From assembly GCA_025353085.1 (NCBI GenBank), contig JANXRI010000099.1, forward strand, positions 1 through 45,801: a stretch of DNA of 45,801 bases, written 5' to 3'. The position numbers were made by a program, and so were the translations under genes. Of the stretch, positions 24,730-33,219 are shown one piece after another; the stretch's first letter is position 1; each line of letters begins with the position of its first letter. Source of the DNA: Betaproteobacteria bacterium. GTDB lineage: Bacteria > Pseudomonadota > Gammaproteobacteria > Burkholderiales > SG8-41. Below the pieces are notes generated by a model. That model saw only the letters and a program-made list of their open reading frames with translations. It did no database searches and was not told the origin of the DNA.

Positions 24730-26655
24730 TTACTCGCGCTCGAAAAACGCGATGACTTCTGCCACTTCACGGGTGCCCTTCATTGAAGGCAGGCTGCGCA
24801 GAATCCGCCGGCCATAACCTTTGCTGAACAGGCGCGGATCGCAAATCATCAGCACGCCGCGATCGGTCTCGTCGCGAATCAGCCGTCCCGCGCCCTGTTT
24901 CAGTGTAATCACCGCCTGCGGCAATTGAAATTCGACGAATGCATTGCGGCCGTCGCGGTTGATCCGCTCGATGCGCGCAGCGAGCAGCGGATCGTCCGGC
25001 GACGCGAACGGCAGCTTGTCGATGACGACGAGCGACAGCGCTTCGCCCCGCACGTCTACGCCCTCCCAAAACGACTGGCTGCCGACGAGCACGGCGTTGC
25101 CAATGCGCCGAAACCGCTCGAGCAACTCGGTGCGCGAACCCTCGCCCTGCATCATGAGCGGGTATTCGAGTCTCCGCTGTGCGAACGCATCTTTCAACAG
25201 TTCACAGCCTTCGCGCATCGCGCGCAAACTCGTGAACAGCATGAACGCACGACCGCCGCTCGCTTCGATCGCAGGCAACGCGGCGGCGACCACGGCCTTT
25301 GTGTAGTCCGGTGTATTGGGTTCGGGCATGCCTTTAGGCACGTAGAGCAGCGCGTTCGCCGAATAATCGAATGGGCTTTCCCATGAATGGGTGACGGCGT
25401 CGGTGAGGCCCATTTGTGCGCGGTAATGACTGAAGTCGCCGCCGACCGACAAGGTCGCCGAAGTAAAAATCCACGACCGTGCATGATCGTTGATTTGGGC
25501 CTGGAAAACTTCCGCGATCGACAGCGGTGTCGCATTCAGATGCAATGCATGGTTGAAGATTTCGAGCCAGCGCACGACTTCGGGATCGTTATGGTCACGC
25601 CAGCGCCGCACGCCGGCCGCTAGCAATTGGCCGCGCTCCCGGCATTTCTCGAGGCCTTCGCTGCGGCCAGCCTGCGTTTCAAGCGTTGCGACGAGGGTAT
25701 CGAGCTGGGCGCAAACCGTTGCGAGCGCCGGCTCGAACTCCCGGTTGCGCGCGAGCGCCTGAAAAGGGAAACGCCCGGTCTCCTCCCGGAATGCGAGACG
25801 CAAATCGCGCGCGGCCTTGTCGAGTGCATGCGCCGCCTCGGGCAACGCGGCAAAATCTTTGGCTGATGCCACCGCCTCGATGCGGGTGTCGCGCGCGAGC
25901 TCGATCAACTGCGACGTTGAAATCGTCTGGCCGAAAAAAAGACTTGCGGTCTCCGGTAACTGGTGCGCTTCGTCGAAAATAATCGTGTTGGCAGCCGGCA
26001 GCAGTTCCGACACGCCTTCATCGCGCAACACGACATCAGCGAAAAACAAGTGATGGTTGACGACCACCACTTCGGCAGCGAGCGCCTGCTTGCGCGCTTC
26101 CATGACGAAACACTTGGCGTAATACCCGCAATCGGAGCCAAGGCAGTTCTCCCGCGTCGAAGTCACATACGACCAGATGGCCGCGTTCTCCGGGACCGCG
26201 GGCAGATCGCTCTTGTCGCCGGTTGCGCTGTTTTTCGCGAAATTGGCGATGATCGGCAGATAGCGCGCATCGTCGCGCGTGGGGAAACGCCCTTCATGCT
26301 GCGCGCGCGCGACGTAGTAATGGCAGACGTAATTCGCGCGCCCTTTGAGCAGCGCAACGGTGACCGGCACTTTCAACGCTTCGCGCACGACGCGGATATC
26401 GCGGTCGAACAACTGATCCTGCAACGTCTTGGTGCCGGTCGAAATAATCACCTTGCCGCCTGACAGCAGCGCGGGCACCAGGTAGGCAAACGTTTTGCCG
26501 GTACCGGTGCCGGCTTCCGCCACCAGTACCGTATTTTTTTCGATTGCGTCGGCGACTGCGCGCGCCATTTCAAGCTGGCCTTCGCGCACGCGAAAAGACT
26601 CGACGGCCAGCGCCAGTGCACCATCGGCAGAAAATATATTATCCAGATCTTGCAA
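24730..26655 (-). CDS. dinG: DinG/YoaA-family ATP-dependent DNA helicase (XPD-like, Fe-S)
   Basis: Superfamily 2 5'-3' helicase implicated in clearing R-loops and damage-stalled forks. The 641-residue protein has Walker A VAEAGTGTGKTFAYLVPALL (K54), four cluster cysteines C111, C171, C176 and C182 (NYVCHYY and NCLGSDCGYYAKCF), the DEAH box NTIIFDEAHQLPE (228-231), and late motifs GSQSFWEGVDVRGEALSLVV and KQGAGRLIRDETDRG. It could be called YoaA rather than DinG; sequence alone does not decide. Translation seems to start at TTG (26655), and no ATG fits the conserved N-terminus. A minus-strand TATACT lies about 57 nt upstream. Confidence 0.9.
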   Translation of the reverse strand: MQDLDNIFSADGALALAVESFRVREGQLEMARAVADAIEKNTVLVAEAGTGTGKTFAYLVPALLSGGKVIISTGTKTLQDQLFDRDIRVVREALKVPVTVALLKGRANYVCHYYVARAQHEGRFPTRDDARYLPIIANFAKNSATGDKSDLPAVPENAAIWSYVTSTRENCLGSDCGYYAKCFVMEARKQALAAEVVVVNHHLFFADVVLRDEGVSELLPAANTIIFDEAHQLPETASLFFGQTISTSQLIELARDTRIEAVASAKDFAALPEAAHALDKAARDLRLAFREETGRFPFQALARNREFEPALATVCAQLDTLVATLETQAGRSEGLEKCRERGQLLAAGVRRWRDHNDPEVVRWLEIFNHALHLNATPLSIAEVFQAQINDHARSWIFTSATLSVGGDFSHYRAQMGLTDAVTHSWESPFDYSANALLYVPKGMPEPNTPDYTKAVVAAALPAIEASGGRAFMLFTSLRAMREGCELLKDAFAQRRLEYPLMMQGEGSRTELLERFRRIGNAVLVGSQSFWEGVDVRGEALSLVVIDKLPFASPDDPLLAARIERINRDGRNAFVEFQLPQAVITLKQGAGRLIRDETDRGVLMICDPRLFSKGYGRRILRSLPSMKGTREVAEVIAFFERE

Positions 26656-26828
26656 GCGGAATCCCGGCCACGTGCGACCGCACGACGTGCTGCCGCGCGA
26701 TTAAAGCGCGAGAGTATAGACGATGCAGACTATGCCGAGCTAATCGAGACATGGGCTGTTTGGCGTACGCGCGATTTTTTGCACGACTGCCGGTATCATG
26801 GACTTCTGTTCACGCGAAAGTCATTGGT

Positions 26829-27311
26829 ATGCCCGGCAGCACTGCCCGCAACTTCAGAATCGGGCTGATTTCCGATACGCACAACGTCATGCGTCCGCAA
26901 GTGCTAACAGCCCTTGCCGGCGTCAAACATATTCTGCACGCGGGCGACATTTGCGACGAACAAGTGCTGACTCAACTGGCCCGAATTGCGCCGGTCACTG
27001 CGGTGCGCGGCAATAACGACCGCGGCGACTGGGCACGCTCAATAAACGTCACCGAGCTGATTGAGATCGGCGGTATTTCGTTGTATATGGTGCACGACAT
27101 TGCCGCTCTCGACATCGACCCGCAAGCTGCCGGCGTGCACGCAGTGATCTACGGTCATTCGCACACGCCGCTGATCGAGGAACGCGCTGGCGTGCTGTTC
27201 GTGAACCCCGGCAGCGCGGGCCCGCGGCGCTTTTCGTTACCGGTATCGGTCGGGTTTCTCGAGGTCAAACGCGGCGCGGTTAGCGCGAGCCTCCAAACGT
27301 TGCAGGTATAG
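26829..27311 (+). CDS. YfcE/MJ0936-type metallophosphoesterase
   Basis: Calcineurin-like phosphodiesterase of 161 residues. The metal-ligand motifs are all visible: IGLISDTHN, HILHAGDICDEQVL, TAVRGNNDRGDW, YMVHDIAALDI and VIYGHSHTPLIEERAGVLFV, then NPGSAGPRR. Natural substrate not predictable; relatives hydrolyse phosphodiesters in vitro. The start is the ATG just before the core. The open frame reaches 26544, but that overlaps the helicase gene and is rejected. Divergent from the helicase with a 173-bp spacer. Confidence 0.9.
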   Translation: MPGSTARNFRIGLISDTHNVMRPQVLTALAGVKHILHAGDICDEQVLTQLARIAPVTAVRGNNDRGDWARSINVTELIEIGGISLYMVHDIAALDIDPQAAGVHAVIYGHSHTPLIEERAGVLFVNPGSAGPRRFSLPVSVGFLEVKRGAVSASLQTLQV

Positions 27312-27419
27312 CCGTCTTATCTTGCAATTTATGTATCCGACCGATCTCTCTCGTTCGGAATATCCGGTCGACAAATAACTGCTGCGAAGGCGCCGGCGAC
27401 CTGGCGTAAGAAACAAGCG

Positions 27420-27448
27420 TTTACATTGCAGCGGGCGTCGCCTATAGT
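27420..27448 (+). promoter_or_regulatory. Sigma70-like promoter directly before the NlpC/P60 gene
   Basis: TTTACA (27420-27425), 17-nt spacer, TATAGT (27443-27448): one mismatch to consensus in each hexamer at ideal spacing. The ATG at 27456 is only 7 nt after the -10 box, where transcription would be expected to begin, so the mRNA is probably leaderless. Confidence 0.65.
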
Positions 27449-27455
27449 CGCGGCG

Positions 27456-27962
27456 ATGAAAATTTCCGCCCAACTCATTGCCGTATTGCTCGCGTTGACC
27501 ACGCCGCCTGTGCTGCCTGCTGATCATCAAGCGCCGGGTGCAACGACCGAATCGCCTTCTGGCGGCAACGGTTATCTCGATCGCGCGCGGGAAATAACGA
27601 TGCAGGCGCTCGGCCTGCTCGGCGTCAATTACAAATGGGGCAGCGCCACACCGGCTCTCGGCTTCGATTGCAGCGGACTTGTCACGCATGTCTTTCGCCA
27701 GGTAACCGGCATCGTGTTGCCGCATAACTCAAAAGACATGAGCAAAGTCGGCGAGAAAGTAGACAGGTCCGATCTGCAGCCAGGCGATCTGGTATTTTTT
27801 AATACGCGCCAGCGTTCGAATTCCCACGTCGGAATTTATATCGGCGAAGAGCGCTTCGTGCATGCGCCGGGGCGCGGGGGCGCAGTTGAAGTCTCGAACA
27901 TGCAGGAAGGCTATTGGAAGAAGCGCTTCAACGGCGCCCGCCGCATGCTGCTCAACGACTGA
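27456..27962 (+). CDS. Secreted NlpC/P60 cell-wall endopeptidase
   Basis: Predicted periplasmic gamma-D-Glu-diaminopimelate endopeptidase. 168 residues: signal peptide (MKISAQLIAVLLALTTPPVL), short linker, then an NlpC/P60 domain with Cys72 in LGFDCSGLVTHVFRQV, His124 in SNSHVGIYIGEERF and a third polar residue, probably His136 (FVHAPGRGG). LQPGDLVFFNT is a family hallmark. The ten extra codons upstream (27426) lie within the promoter and are rejected. Its 3' end overlaps the convergent patatin gene by 11 bp. Confidence 0.92.
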   Translation: MKISAQLIAVLLALTTPPVLPADHQAPGATTESPSGGNGYLDRAREITMQALGLLGVNYKWGSATPALGFDCSGLVTHVFRQVTGIVLPHNSKDMSKVGEKVDRSDLQPGDLVFFNTRQRSNSHVGIYIGEERFVHAPGRGGAVEVSNMQEGYWKKRFNGARRMLLND

Positions 27963-28860
27963 GCGTCTTCTCCGCGATTTTCTGTTTGATCGCGGCGATC
28001 GCCGCCAGTCCTGCTCGCTCGCCTTCGATGATCGCGAGATGACGGTCTTCAAAATTGGTGCTGCGTATGCGCGCCATATCCGGGCGGATGACGACGTCGG
28101 CTTCGGGCAATTCGAATCCCGCGATGCTTTGCCCCATGATCGCAAACGTCTGCAGCATCACGTCGACGCTGTCTTTAGTCTTGCCAAGGCGCGGATTGCT
28201 CGAAATGTAAACCGCAATCACGAGGTCTGCGCCCATCGCGCGCGCAGCACGTACGGGCACCGGGCTCACCAGCCCGCCGTCGACGTACTCGCGCCCGCTG
28301 ATGGTGACCGGCTGAAATACGCCCGGCACGCTGCTCGAGGCACGCACTGCCATGCCGGTGTTACCGGTGCGAAACACGACGGGCTCACCGCTTTGTAAAT
28401 CGGTCGCCACCACTGCCAGCGGCTTGTTAAGTTTTTCTATCGGGCGGTTCTGCACCGCCTGATTGACGAAGTTCTGCATCGCCTCGCCCTTGATGAAACC
28501 GCGGTCCGGCAATGACCAATCGGCGATGATCGTGTCGTCAAGCTGCAATGCGACGCGCTGTAAGTCGAAGCCGCCGTAGCCGCTCGCGTACAACGCCCCA
28601 ACCAGACTGCCCGAGCTTGTGCCAATGACCATGTCCGGCACGATGCCGTGCGACTCGAGCGCTTTGATTACGCCGATGTGCGCAAATCCGCGGGCCGCGC
28701 CGCCGCCCAAAGCGAGGGCGATTTTGGGCACAACCACACGCACTCCCGGTTTCACCGGCAACTCGACGCTCGGGGCGGGCTTTGGTGCCGGCAAATGGCT
28801 TAAAGGCAGGACGCCACAGCCGGCGAATGCGCCCAGCAACATGATCACTGCGAAACGCAC
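27952..28860 (-). CDS. Patatin-like phospholipase, lipoprotein (RssA-like)
   Basis: A 302-residue predicted lipoprotein: signal peptide with lipobox AFAGC (Cys15), proline-rich linker, then a patatin domain. The Ser-Asp dyad is Ser82 (VIGTSSGSLVGALYASG, GxSxG) and Asp194 (YVDGGLVSPVPV), with the oxyanion-hole loop ALALGGGAARGFAHIGV. It resembles bacterial RssA/YchK-type esterases. Presumed membrane-anchored lipid acyl hydrolase; substrate unknown. The stop codons of this gene and the convergent NlpC/P60 gene lie within each other's ends. Confidence 0.9.
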   Translation of the reverse strand: MRFAVIMLLGAFAGCGVLPLSHLPAPKPAPSVELPVKPGVRVVVPKIALALGGGAARGFAHIGVIKALESHGIVPDMVIGTSSGSLVGALYASGYGGFDLQRVALQLDDTIIADWSLPDRGFIKGEAMQNFVNQAVQNRPIEKLNKPLAVVATDLQSGEPVVFRTGNTGMAVRASSSVPGVFQPVTISGREYVDGGLVSPVPVRAARAMGADLVIAVYISSNPRLGKTKDSVDVMLQTFAIMGQSIAGFELPEADVVIRPDMARIRSTNFEDRHLAIIEGERAGLAAIAAIKQKIAEKTLSR

Positions 28861-28979
28861 GATTAACCTTTATCGACGTAATTTGAGAGGGGCCGATTGT
28901 AGCGTCAGTCAATTCGATCTGCGCCTTCGCCTTGACCTGCAATCAACATCCCCGCTGGGCAGTCTAATCGATGCTGCTC

Positions 28980-29008
28980 TTGACAAATGATAATCATTAT
29001 CATTTAAT
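28980..29008 (+). promoter_or_regulatory. Sigma70-like promoter of fbpA
   Basis: TTGACA (28980-28985), 17-nt spacer, TTTAAT (29003-29008): a perfect -35 and a one-mismatch -10. The spacer is almost entirely a Fur-type palindrome, so iron-loaded Fur would block polymerase binding. The leader to the ATG is about 60 nt. Confidence 0.75.
28985..29005. promoter_or_regulatory. Fur box
   Basis: AAATGATAAT-C-ATTATCATTT, a perfect palindrome with 10-nt arms around a central C. It contains the core of the classical Fur consensus (GATAATGATAATCATTATC) and lies between the -35 and -10 of the iron-binding-protein promoter. Iron-dependent repression is inferred from this match. Confidence 0.88.
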
Positions 29009-29077
29009 GCCAGCTCGCGCATTTCCAAATCTGATAAATCTCTGAATAACTATACACTAAACAACAAGGTGTTACAA

Positions 29078-30157
29078 ATGATAGTTAATCTATTAAACGA
29101 AGCCCAGATCGTCCGGCGGCACTTGCTGGCTTCGTACTTCGCTCTATTTTTAGTGGCCATGGCGTTGGTCCTGGCCAGGCCCGAGTCGGCATCTGCCCAA
29201 GACAACGTCCTCAATCTTTACTCGGCCCGCCACTACCAGACTGACGAGGCGCTTTACAGCAATTTCTCAAAAGCGACCGGAATCAAGATCAATCTGATCG
29301 AAGGCGGCGAAGACGCGTTGATGGAACGAATTCGCAATGAAGGCGTCAACAGCCCGGCCGACGTGTTCATCACGGTCGATGTCGGTCGCTTATGGCGCGC
29401 CGAACAGATGGGCCTGTTTGCACCCGTCAAATCGAAGACACTCGAGTCGCGTATCCCGGCCAACTATCGCGATCCGGACGGCAACTGGTTTGGCTTCTCA
29501 CGGCGGGCCCGCATCATCGTTTATAACAAGGCGACACTCAAAGCCGGTGATATCGCAAATTATGAAGACCTCGCCGATCCCAAATACAAGGGCCGCGTTT
29601 GCACGCGCTCGGGGAGTCATGTTTACAACTTGTCTTTAATGGGATCGATCATCGGCGCGCTCGGCGAAGAGAAGGCCGAAGCGTGGGCGAAAGGTGTTGC
29701 GACCAATCTCGCGCGCCCGCCGAAGGGTGGCGACACGGATCAACTGAAGGCGGTCGCGGCAGGTGAATGCGACATTGCGGTCAGCAACACTTATTACTTC
29801 GCACGGCTACTGCGCTCCGATAAGGCGGACGAACGCGAACTTGCCGACAAACTCGGCGTGGTATTCCCGAATCAAACCGGCCGCGGGACGCATGTCAACA
29901 TTTCAGGCGGCGGCATGCTCAAGCACGCGCCGCACAAGGAAGCCGCGGTCAGGTTTCTCGAGTATTTGACGAGTAACGAAGCGCAGGTTTACTTTGCCGA
30001 CGGCAATAACGAATGGCCCGTGGTGCCGAATATCGCCACCAGCAATCCGGCTTTAAAAGCGATGGGCAACTTCAAAGCCGAAACGCTCAACATTGCAACC
30101 ATCGGTAAAAATCAGCCGGTCGCGCAGAAAATATTCGATCGCGTCGGCTACAGGTAA
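29078..30157 (+). CDS. fbpA: Ferric-iron ABC transporter periplasmic binding protein (FbpA/FutA-type)
   Basis: Periplasmic Fe(III)-binding protein, 359 residues. A signal peptide with a long N-region and core SYFALFLVAMALVLA is cleaved near SASAQ/DN. The mature protein opens VLNLYSARHYQTDEALYSNF, typical of FbpA/FutA/IdiA. Later it has YEDLADPKYKGRVCTRSGSH and the adjacent iron-ligand tyrosines in CDIAVSNTYYFARLL. The ATG at 29078 is preferred to the GTG at 29069 because AAGGT lies 7 nt upstream. Expression should be iron-repressed (Fur box). The permease gene downstream is on the opposite strand. Confidence 0.93.
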   Translation: MIVNLLNEAQIVRRHLLASYFALFLVAMALVLARPESASAQDNVLNLYSARHYQTDEALYSNFSKATGIKINLIEGGEDALMERIRNEGVNSPADVFITVDVGRLWRAEQMGLFAPVKSKTLESRIPANYRDPDGNWFGFSRRARIIVYNKATLKAGDIANYEDLADPKYKGRVCTRSGSHVYNLSLMGSIIGALGEEKAEAWAKGVATNLARPPKGGDTDQLKAVAAGECDIAVSNTYYFARLLRSDKADERELADKLGVVFPNQTGRGTHVNISGGGMLKHAPHKEAAVRFLEYLTSNEAQVYFADGNNEWPVVPNIATSNPALKAMGNFKAETLNIATIGKNQPVAQKIFDRVGYR

Positions 30158-30207
30158 ACCAGCGGCACTTATTTTGAGCGTTTCATAATTGATGATAGGT
30201 TGAACGC

Positions 30208-30246
30208 TCATCCCTCACCCCGGGCCTCCCAAAGGGCGAGGGTGAG
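30208..30246. repeat. Imperfect inverted repeat between fbpA and fbpB
   Basis: CATCCCTCACCCCGGGCC on the left faces AGGGCGAGGGTGAGAATG on the right, an imperfect inverted repeat with CTCACCC/GGGTGAG as the perfect core. It resembles widely dispersed intergenic palindromes of GC-rich proteobacteria. Confidence 0.5.
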
Positions 30247-30251
30247 AATGG

Positions 30252-30277
30252 CACTAATTCGCTGTCGCGAATTAGTG
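30252..30277. terminator. Hairpin between convergent fbpA and fbpB
   Basis: Perfect 11-bp stem CACTAATTCGC (30252-30262), loop TGTC, GCGAATTAGTG (30267-30277), 6 bp beyond the fbpB stop and 95 bp after the fbpA stop. It is well placed to end both transcripts, but lacks a T-run on either strand. Confidence 0.5.
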
Positions 30278-30282
30278 AAAGA

Positions 30283-32001
30283 TCAATAACCAGCCGGAGC
30301 TTTTTTACGCCGTTCCACCGGCTTGCGGCCGACGCCGGTGCGGGCGATTCGCCGTGACAGCACAATGAGCGGCAACAGGCTTACCGCCACAATCGCCAGC
30401 GCCGAAGTAGACGCTTCGGCGAGCCGCTCATCAGCCGCGAGGTTGTAGGCCTGCACGGCGAGCGTGTCGAAATTGAACGGCCGCATGACAAATGTCGCGG
30501 GCAGTTCCTTCATCACGTCCACAAACACGAGCAACGCGGCGGTCAACAAGCTGCCGCGCATCAGCGGCCCGTGCACTTTAACGAGCGTGCCGAGAGGACC
30601 AACACCAAGTGACCGCGCCGCTTCATCCATGCTCGGCGTGATTTTGGTCAGTCCCGCTTCCACGGTCTGCAGCGCGACAGTGAGAAAGCGCACCAGGTAT
30701 GCATAGACCAGCGCGGCAATACTTCCCGTCAGCAGCAGCCCGGTGCTGATATCGAAGTTTGCGCGCATCCACGCGTCGATTGCATTGTCGAGACGCGCCA
30801 CGGGTACCAATATTCCGATCGCGATGACTGCGCCCGGAATCGCATAGCCAAGGCCCGCGATACGGTTGGCTGCCTGCACCGCAGGTCCCGGCCGCAGGCG
30901 CATCGCGTACGCCATGACCAGCGCGAGCACTACGGCAGCGACCGCAGTGACGCCGGCAAGCGTAAAACTATTGAGCGTCAACGTGACGAAGCGGGCGCCG
31001 AAATGCGCGTCGCCGTCGGTAAGCGCCATCCGCAACAGCAAAAGGGTCGGCAACAGGAAGCCGAGCAGCAACGGTATGCAACAAATGGTCGTCGCGCTCC
31101 ACGCGGCGATTCCGTGCAGTTGAAAACGCGCATTGCGCCGGCGGCCGGCGCCGTCGTAATACCGTGCGCGGCCGCGGCTCCAGCGTTCAAGCACGAGTAT
31201 CAGCACGACGAAACCGAGCAACAGTGCGCAGAGCTGCGCCGCGGCGACCCGATCGCCCATCGAAAGCCAGGCGCGGTATATCCCGGTCGTGAATGTCGGC
31301 ACCGCGAAATAGGACACCGTGCCGAAATCCGCGAGCGTCTCCATCAGCGCAAGCGTCGTGCCGGCGACGATCGCAGGCCGTGCCAGCGGCAATGCAATGC
31401 GAAAAAAACTTCCCCATGCGCCGTAGCCGAGCGTGCGCCCGACTTCGATGATGCCGATCGATTGCTCCAGAAACGCCGCGCGCACCACCAGATATACATA
31501 GGGATAAAGCACCAGTCCCAACATGACAATGGCGCCGCCGACGGAACGGATTTCCGGAAACCAGTAATCGCGTGCATGCCATCCCGCCACTACCCGCAAC
31601 CAGGTCTGAATCGGACCGGTGAATTGCAAGAGATCTGTATACGCGTAGGCCATGATGTAAGCGGGCATCGCCAGCGGCAGTATCAGTGTCCACTCAAACA
31701 TGCGCTGACCCGGGAAGCGGCATGTCGTCACAAGCCATGCCGTGGAAACGCCGCCGAACACGACCATGACGCTGACACCGGCCAGCAACCACAAGGTGTT
31801 CGCGATGTATTCCGGCAGTACCGTTGCAGCAAGATGCGACCACGCGCCCTGCCCCGGCAAAAAAATATTCGCGAGCACGACCACTACGGGTACCGCCAGC
31901 AGCGTCGCAATCAGCGTCGCGAGTATCGGTAATGCTCCGGCATGGCGTGAGCCGGGGCCGCCAGGCGCCGAACGTCGCCCCATCGCGATTGCTTCGTTCA
32001 T
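30283..32001 (-). CDS. fbpB: Ferric-iron ABC transporter permease (FbpB-type, two fused permease domains)
   Basis: Inner-membrane permease of 572 residues with about twelve TM segments in two repeated halves, as in FbpB/SfuB. Each half carries an ABC-permease coupling segment: EVGRTLGYGAWGSFFRIALP in the first, DEAARSLGVGPLGTLVKVHG in the second. The basic C-terminal tail ends RKPVERRKKAPAGY. It should pair with the binding protein before it and the ATPase after it, but it is transcribed in the opposite direction from both. No Fur palindrome is visible in the 111-bp spacer with fbpC. Confidence 0.92.
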   Translation of the reverse strand: MNEAIAMGRRSAPGGPGSRHAGALPILATLIATLLAVPVVVVLANIFLPGQGAWSHLAATVLPEYIANTLWLLAGVSVMVVFGGVSTAWLVTTCRFPGQRMFEWTLILPLAMPAYIMAYAYTDLLQFTGPIQTWLRVVAGWHARDYWFPEIRSVGGAIVMLGLVLYPYVYLVVRAAFLEQSIGIIEVGRTLGYGAWGSFFRIALPLARPAIVAGTTLALMETLADFGTVSYFAVPTFTTGIYRAWLSMGDRVAAAQLCALLLGFVVLILVLERWSRGRARYYDGAGRRRNARFQLHGIAAWSATTICCIPLLLGFLLPTLLLLRMALTDGDAHFGARFVTLTLNSFTLAGVTAVAAVVLALVMAYAMRLRPGPAVQAANRIAGLGYAIPGAVIAIGILVPVARLDNAIDAWMRANFDISTGLLLTGSIAALVYAYLVRFLTVALQTVEAGLTKITPSMDEAARSLGVGPLGTLVKVHGPLMRGSLLTAALLVFVDVMKELPATFVMRPFNFDTLAVQAYNLAADERLAEASTSALAIVAVSLLPLIVLSRRIARTGVGRKPVERRKKAPAGY

Positions 32002-32098
32002 GCCGGATTTTTCATTTTGTTTTTGTCAATCTCGTCATGACGCTGCGCAGTGTAGCAAAGCCGTTCACGAGCGGCAAAGCGCGCCGAACGTGAGCCGC

Positions 32099-32104
32099 TA
32101 TAAT
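32099..32104 (+). promoter_or_regulatory. Consensus -10 box just before fbpC
   Basis: TATAAT ending 8 nt before the fbpC ATG, so transcripts would start at or next to the start codon (near-leaderless). The -35 region is not consensus, and no Shine-Dalgarno precedes the ATG. Confidence 0.5.
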
Positions 32105-32112
32105 GCCCGCAC

Positions 32113-33189
32113 ATGAATCCCGACAGTTCATCCCATGCGAGTGCTGGTCACAATGTAATTGCGCTCGATAACGTAACCCAGTTTTATGGGACCAACCGGG
32201 TGCTGGCCGGCATCTCATTCGCTTTAAAGCGCGGTGAAATCGGTTGCCTGCTCGGTGCCAGCGGTTGCGGCAAAACCACTGTGTTGCGATGTATTGCAGG
32301 TTTCGAAGCAGTCGCCGGCGGCGAAATCCGCTTGAACGACAAGTTGGTCAGTGCGCCCGCCTTCAGCGCGCCGACGGAGCAGCGACGCGTGGGCATGGTC
32401 TTTCAGGATTACGCGTTGTTTCCACATCTCGATGTCGCCGCCAATATCGCATTCGGCTTGCATGCCAGGGAGCGGGCCAAGCGTGAGCGCCGCGTCGCTG
32501 AACTGCTCGAGACCGTCGGCCTCGCCAATGCAGGGTCGAGGTTTCCGCATGAATTATCCGGCGGCCAGCAACAACGCGTCGCACTCGCGCGCGCACTGGC
32601 GCCGGAACCTGAACTGTTATTGCTAGACGAGCCTTTTTCGAATCTGGACGTTGAATTGCGCGAGCGATTGAGCCTTGAAGTTCGCGACATTCTGAAACAT
32701 CAGAACGCCACCGCGATTCTCGTCACACACGACCAGCATGAAGCTTTCAATATCGCCGATGTGGTCGGCATCCTCGCCAATGGCAAGCTCGAACAGTGGG
32801 ACACTCCGTACAATCTTTATCATGAGCCCGCCACGCGCTTCGTCGCCGATTTCATCGGTCAGGGGACGCTGCTTCCGGGCACGGTAGTCGGCGAACAGCG
32901 CGTAGAACTCGAGCTTGGGATATTTCAGGCGACCATTCCGGCCGACTGGCCACGCGGCGCGCCGGTCGATGTGTTGCTGCGGCCCGACGACATTCTGCAC
33001 GACGACGCGGCCGGTTTGCGCGCGGAGGTTTTGCATAAGGCGTTCCGCGGCGCCGAATTCCTCTATACGCTGCGGCTACCCACTGGCGGCCTTGTGATGT
33101 CGCTGGTGCCGAGTCATCACAACCATGCGATCGGTGAAAAAATCGGCATCCGCCTGGAGATCGATCACCTGGTCGCATTCCTCCGCTGA
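32113..33189 (+). CDS. fbpC: Ferric-iron ABC transporter ATPase (FbpC-type)
   Basis: Cytoplasmic ATPase powering the FbpAB importer, 358 residues. Walker A GASGCGKTTVLRCIAG, Q-loop VFQDYALFPHLDVAANI, signature ELSGGQQQRVALARAL and Walker B LLLLDEPFSNLDVELRERL lead to the H-loop ILVTHDQHEAF. A C-terminal TOBE-like regulatory region (about residues 240-358) follows, as in FbpC. It could serve a related anion or polyamine importer, but the flanking FbpA and FbpB homologues support iron. Divergent from the permease gene. Confidence 0.92.
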   Translation: MNPDSSSHASAGHNVIALDNVTQFYGTNRVLAGISFALKRGEIGCLLGASGCGKTTVLRCIAGFEAVAGGEIRLNDKLVSAPAFSAPTEQRRVGMVFQDYALFPHLDVAANIAFGLHARERAKRERRVAELLETVGLANAGSRFPHELSGGQQQRVALARALAPEPELLLLDEPFSNLDVELRERLSLEVRDILKHQNATAILVTHDQHEAFNIADVVGILANGKLEQWDTPYNLYHEPATRFVADFIGQGTLLPGTVVGEQRVELELGIFQATIPADWPRGAPVDVLLRPDDILHDDAAGLRAEVLHKAFRGAEFLYTLRLPTGGLVMSLVPSHHNHAIGEKIGIRLEIDHLVAFLR

Positions 33190-33219
33190 TACTTCATCCG
33201 CCGATACTTTAAATCACTG

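Noticed and set aside
31003..31932. 309-codon plus-strand frame opposite fbpB
   Set aside because: It is the complement of a 12-TM permease, with the extreme Arg/Gln/His bias of an antisense membrane-protein frame.
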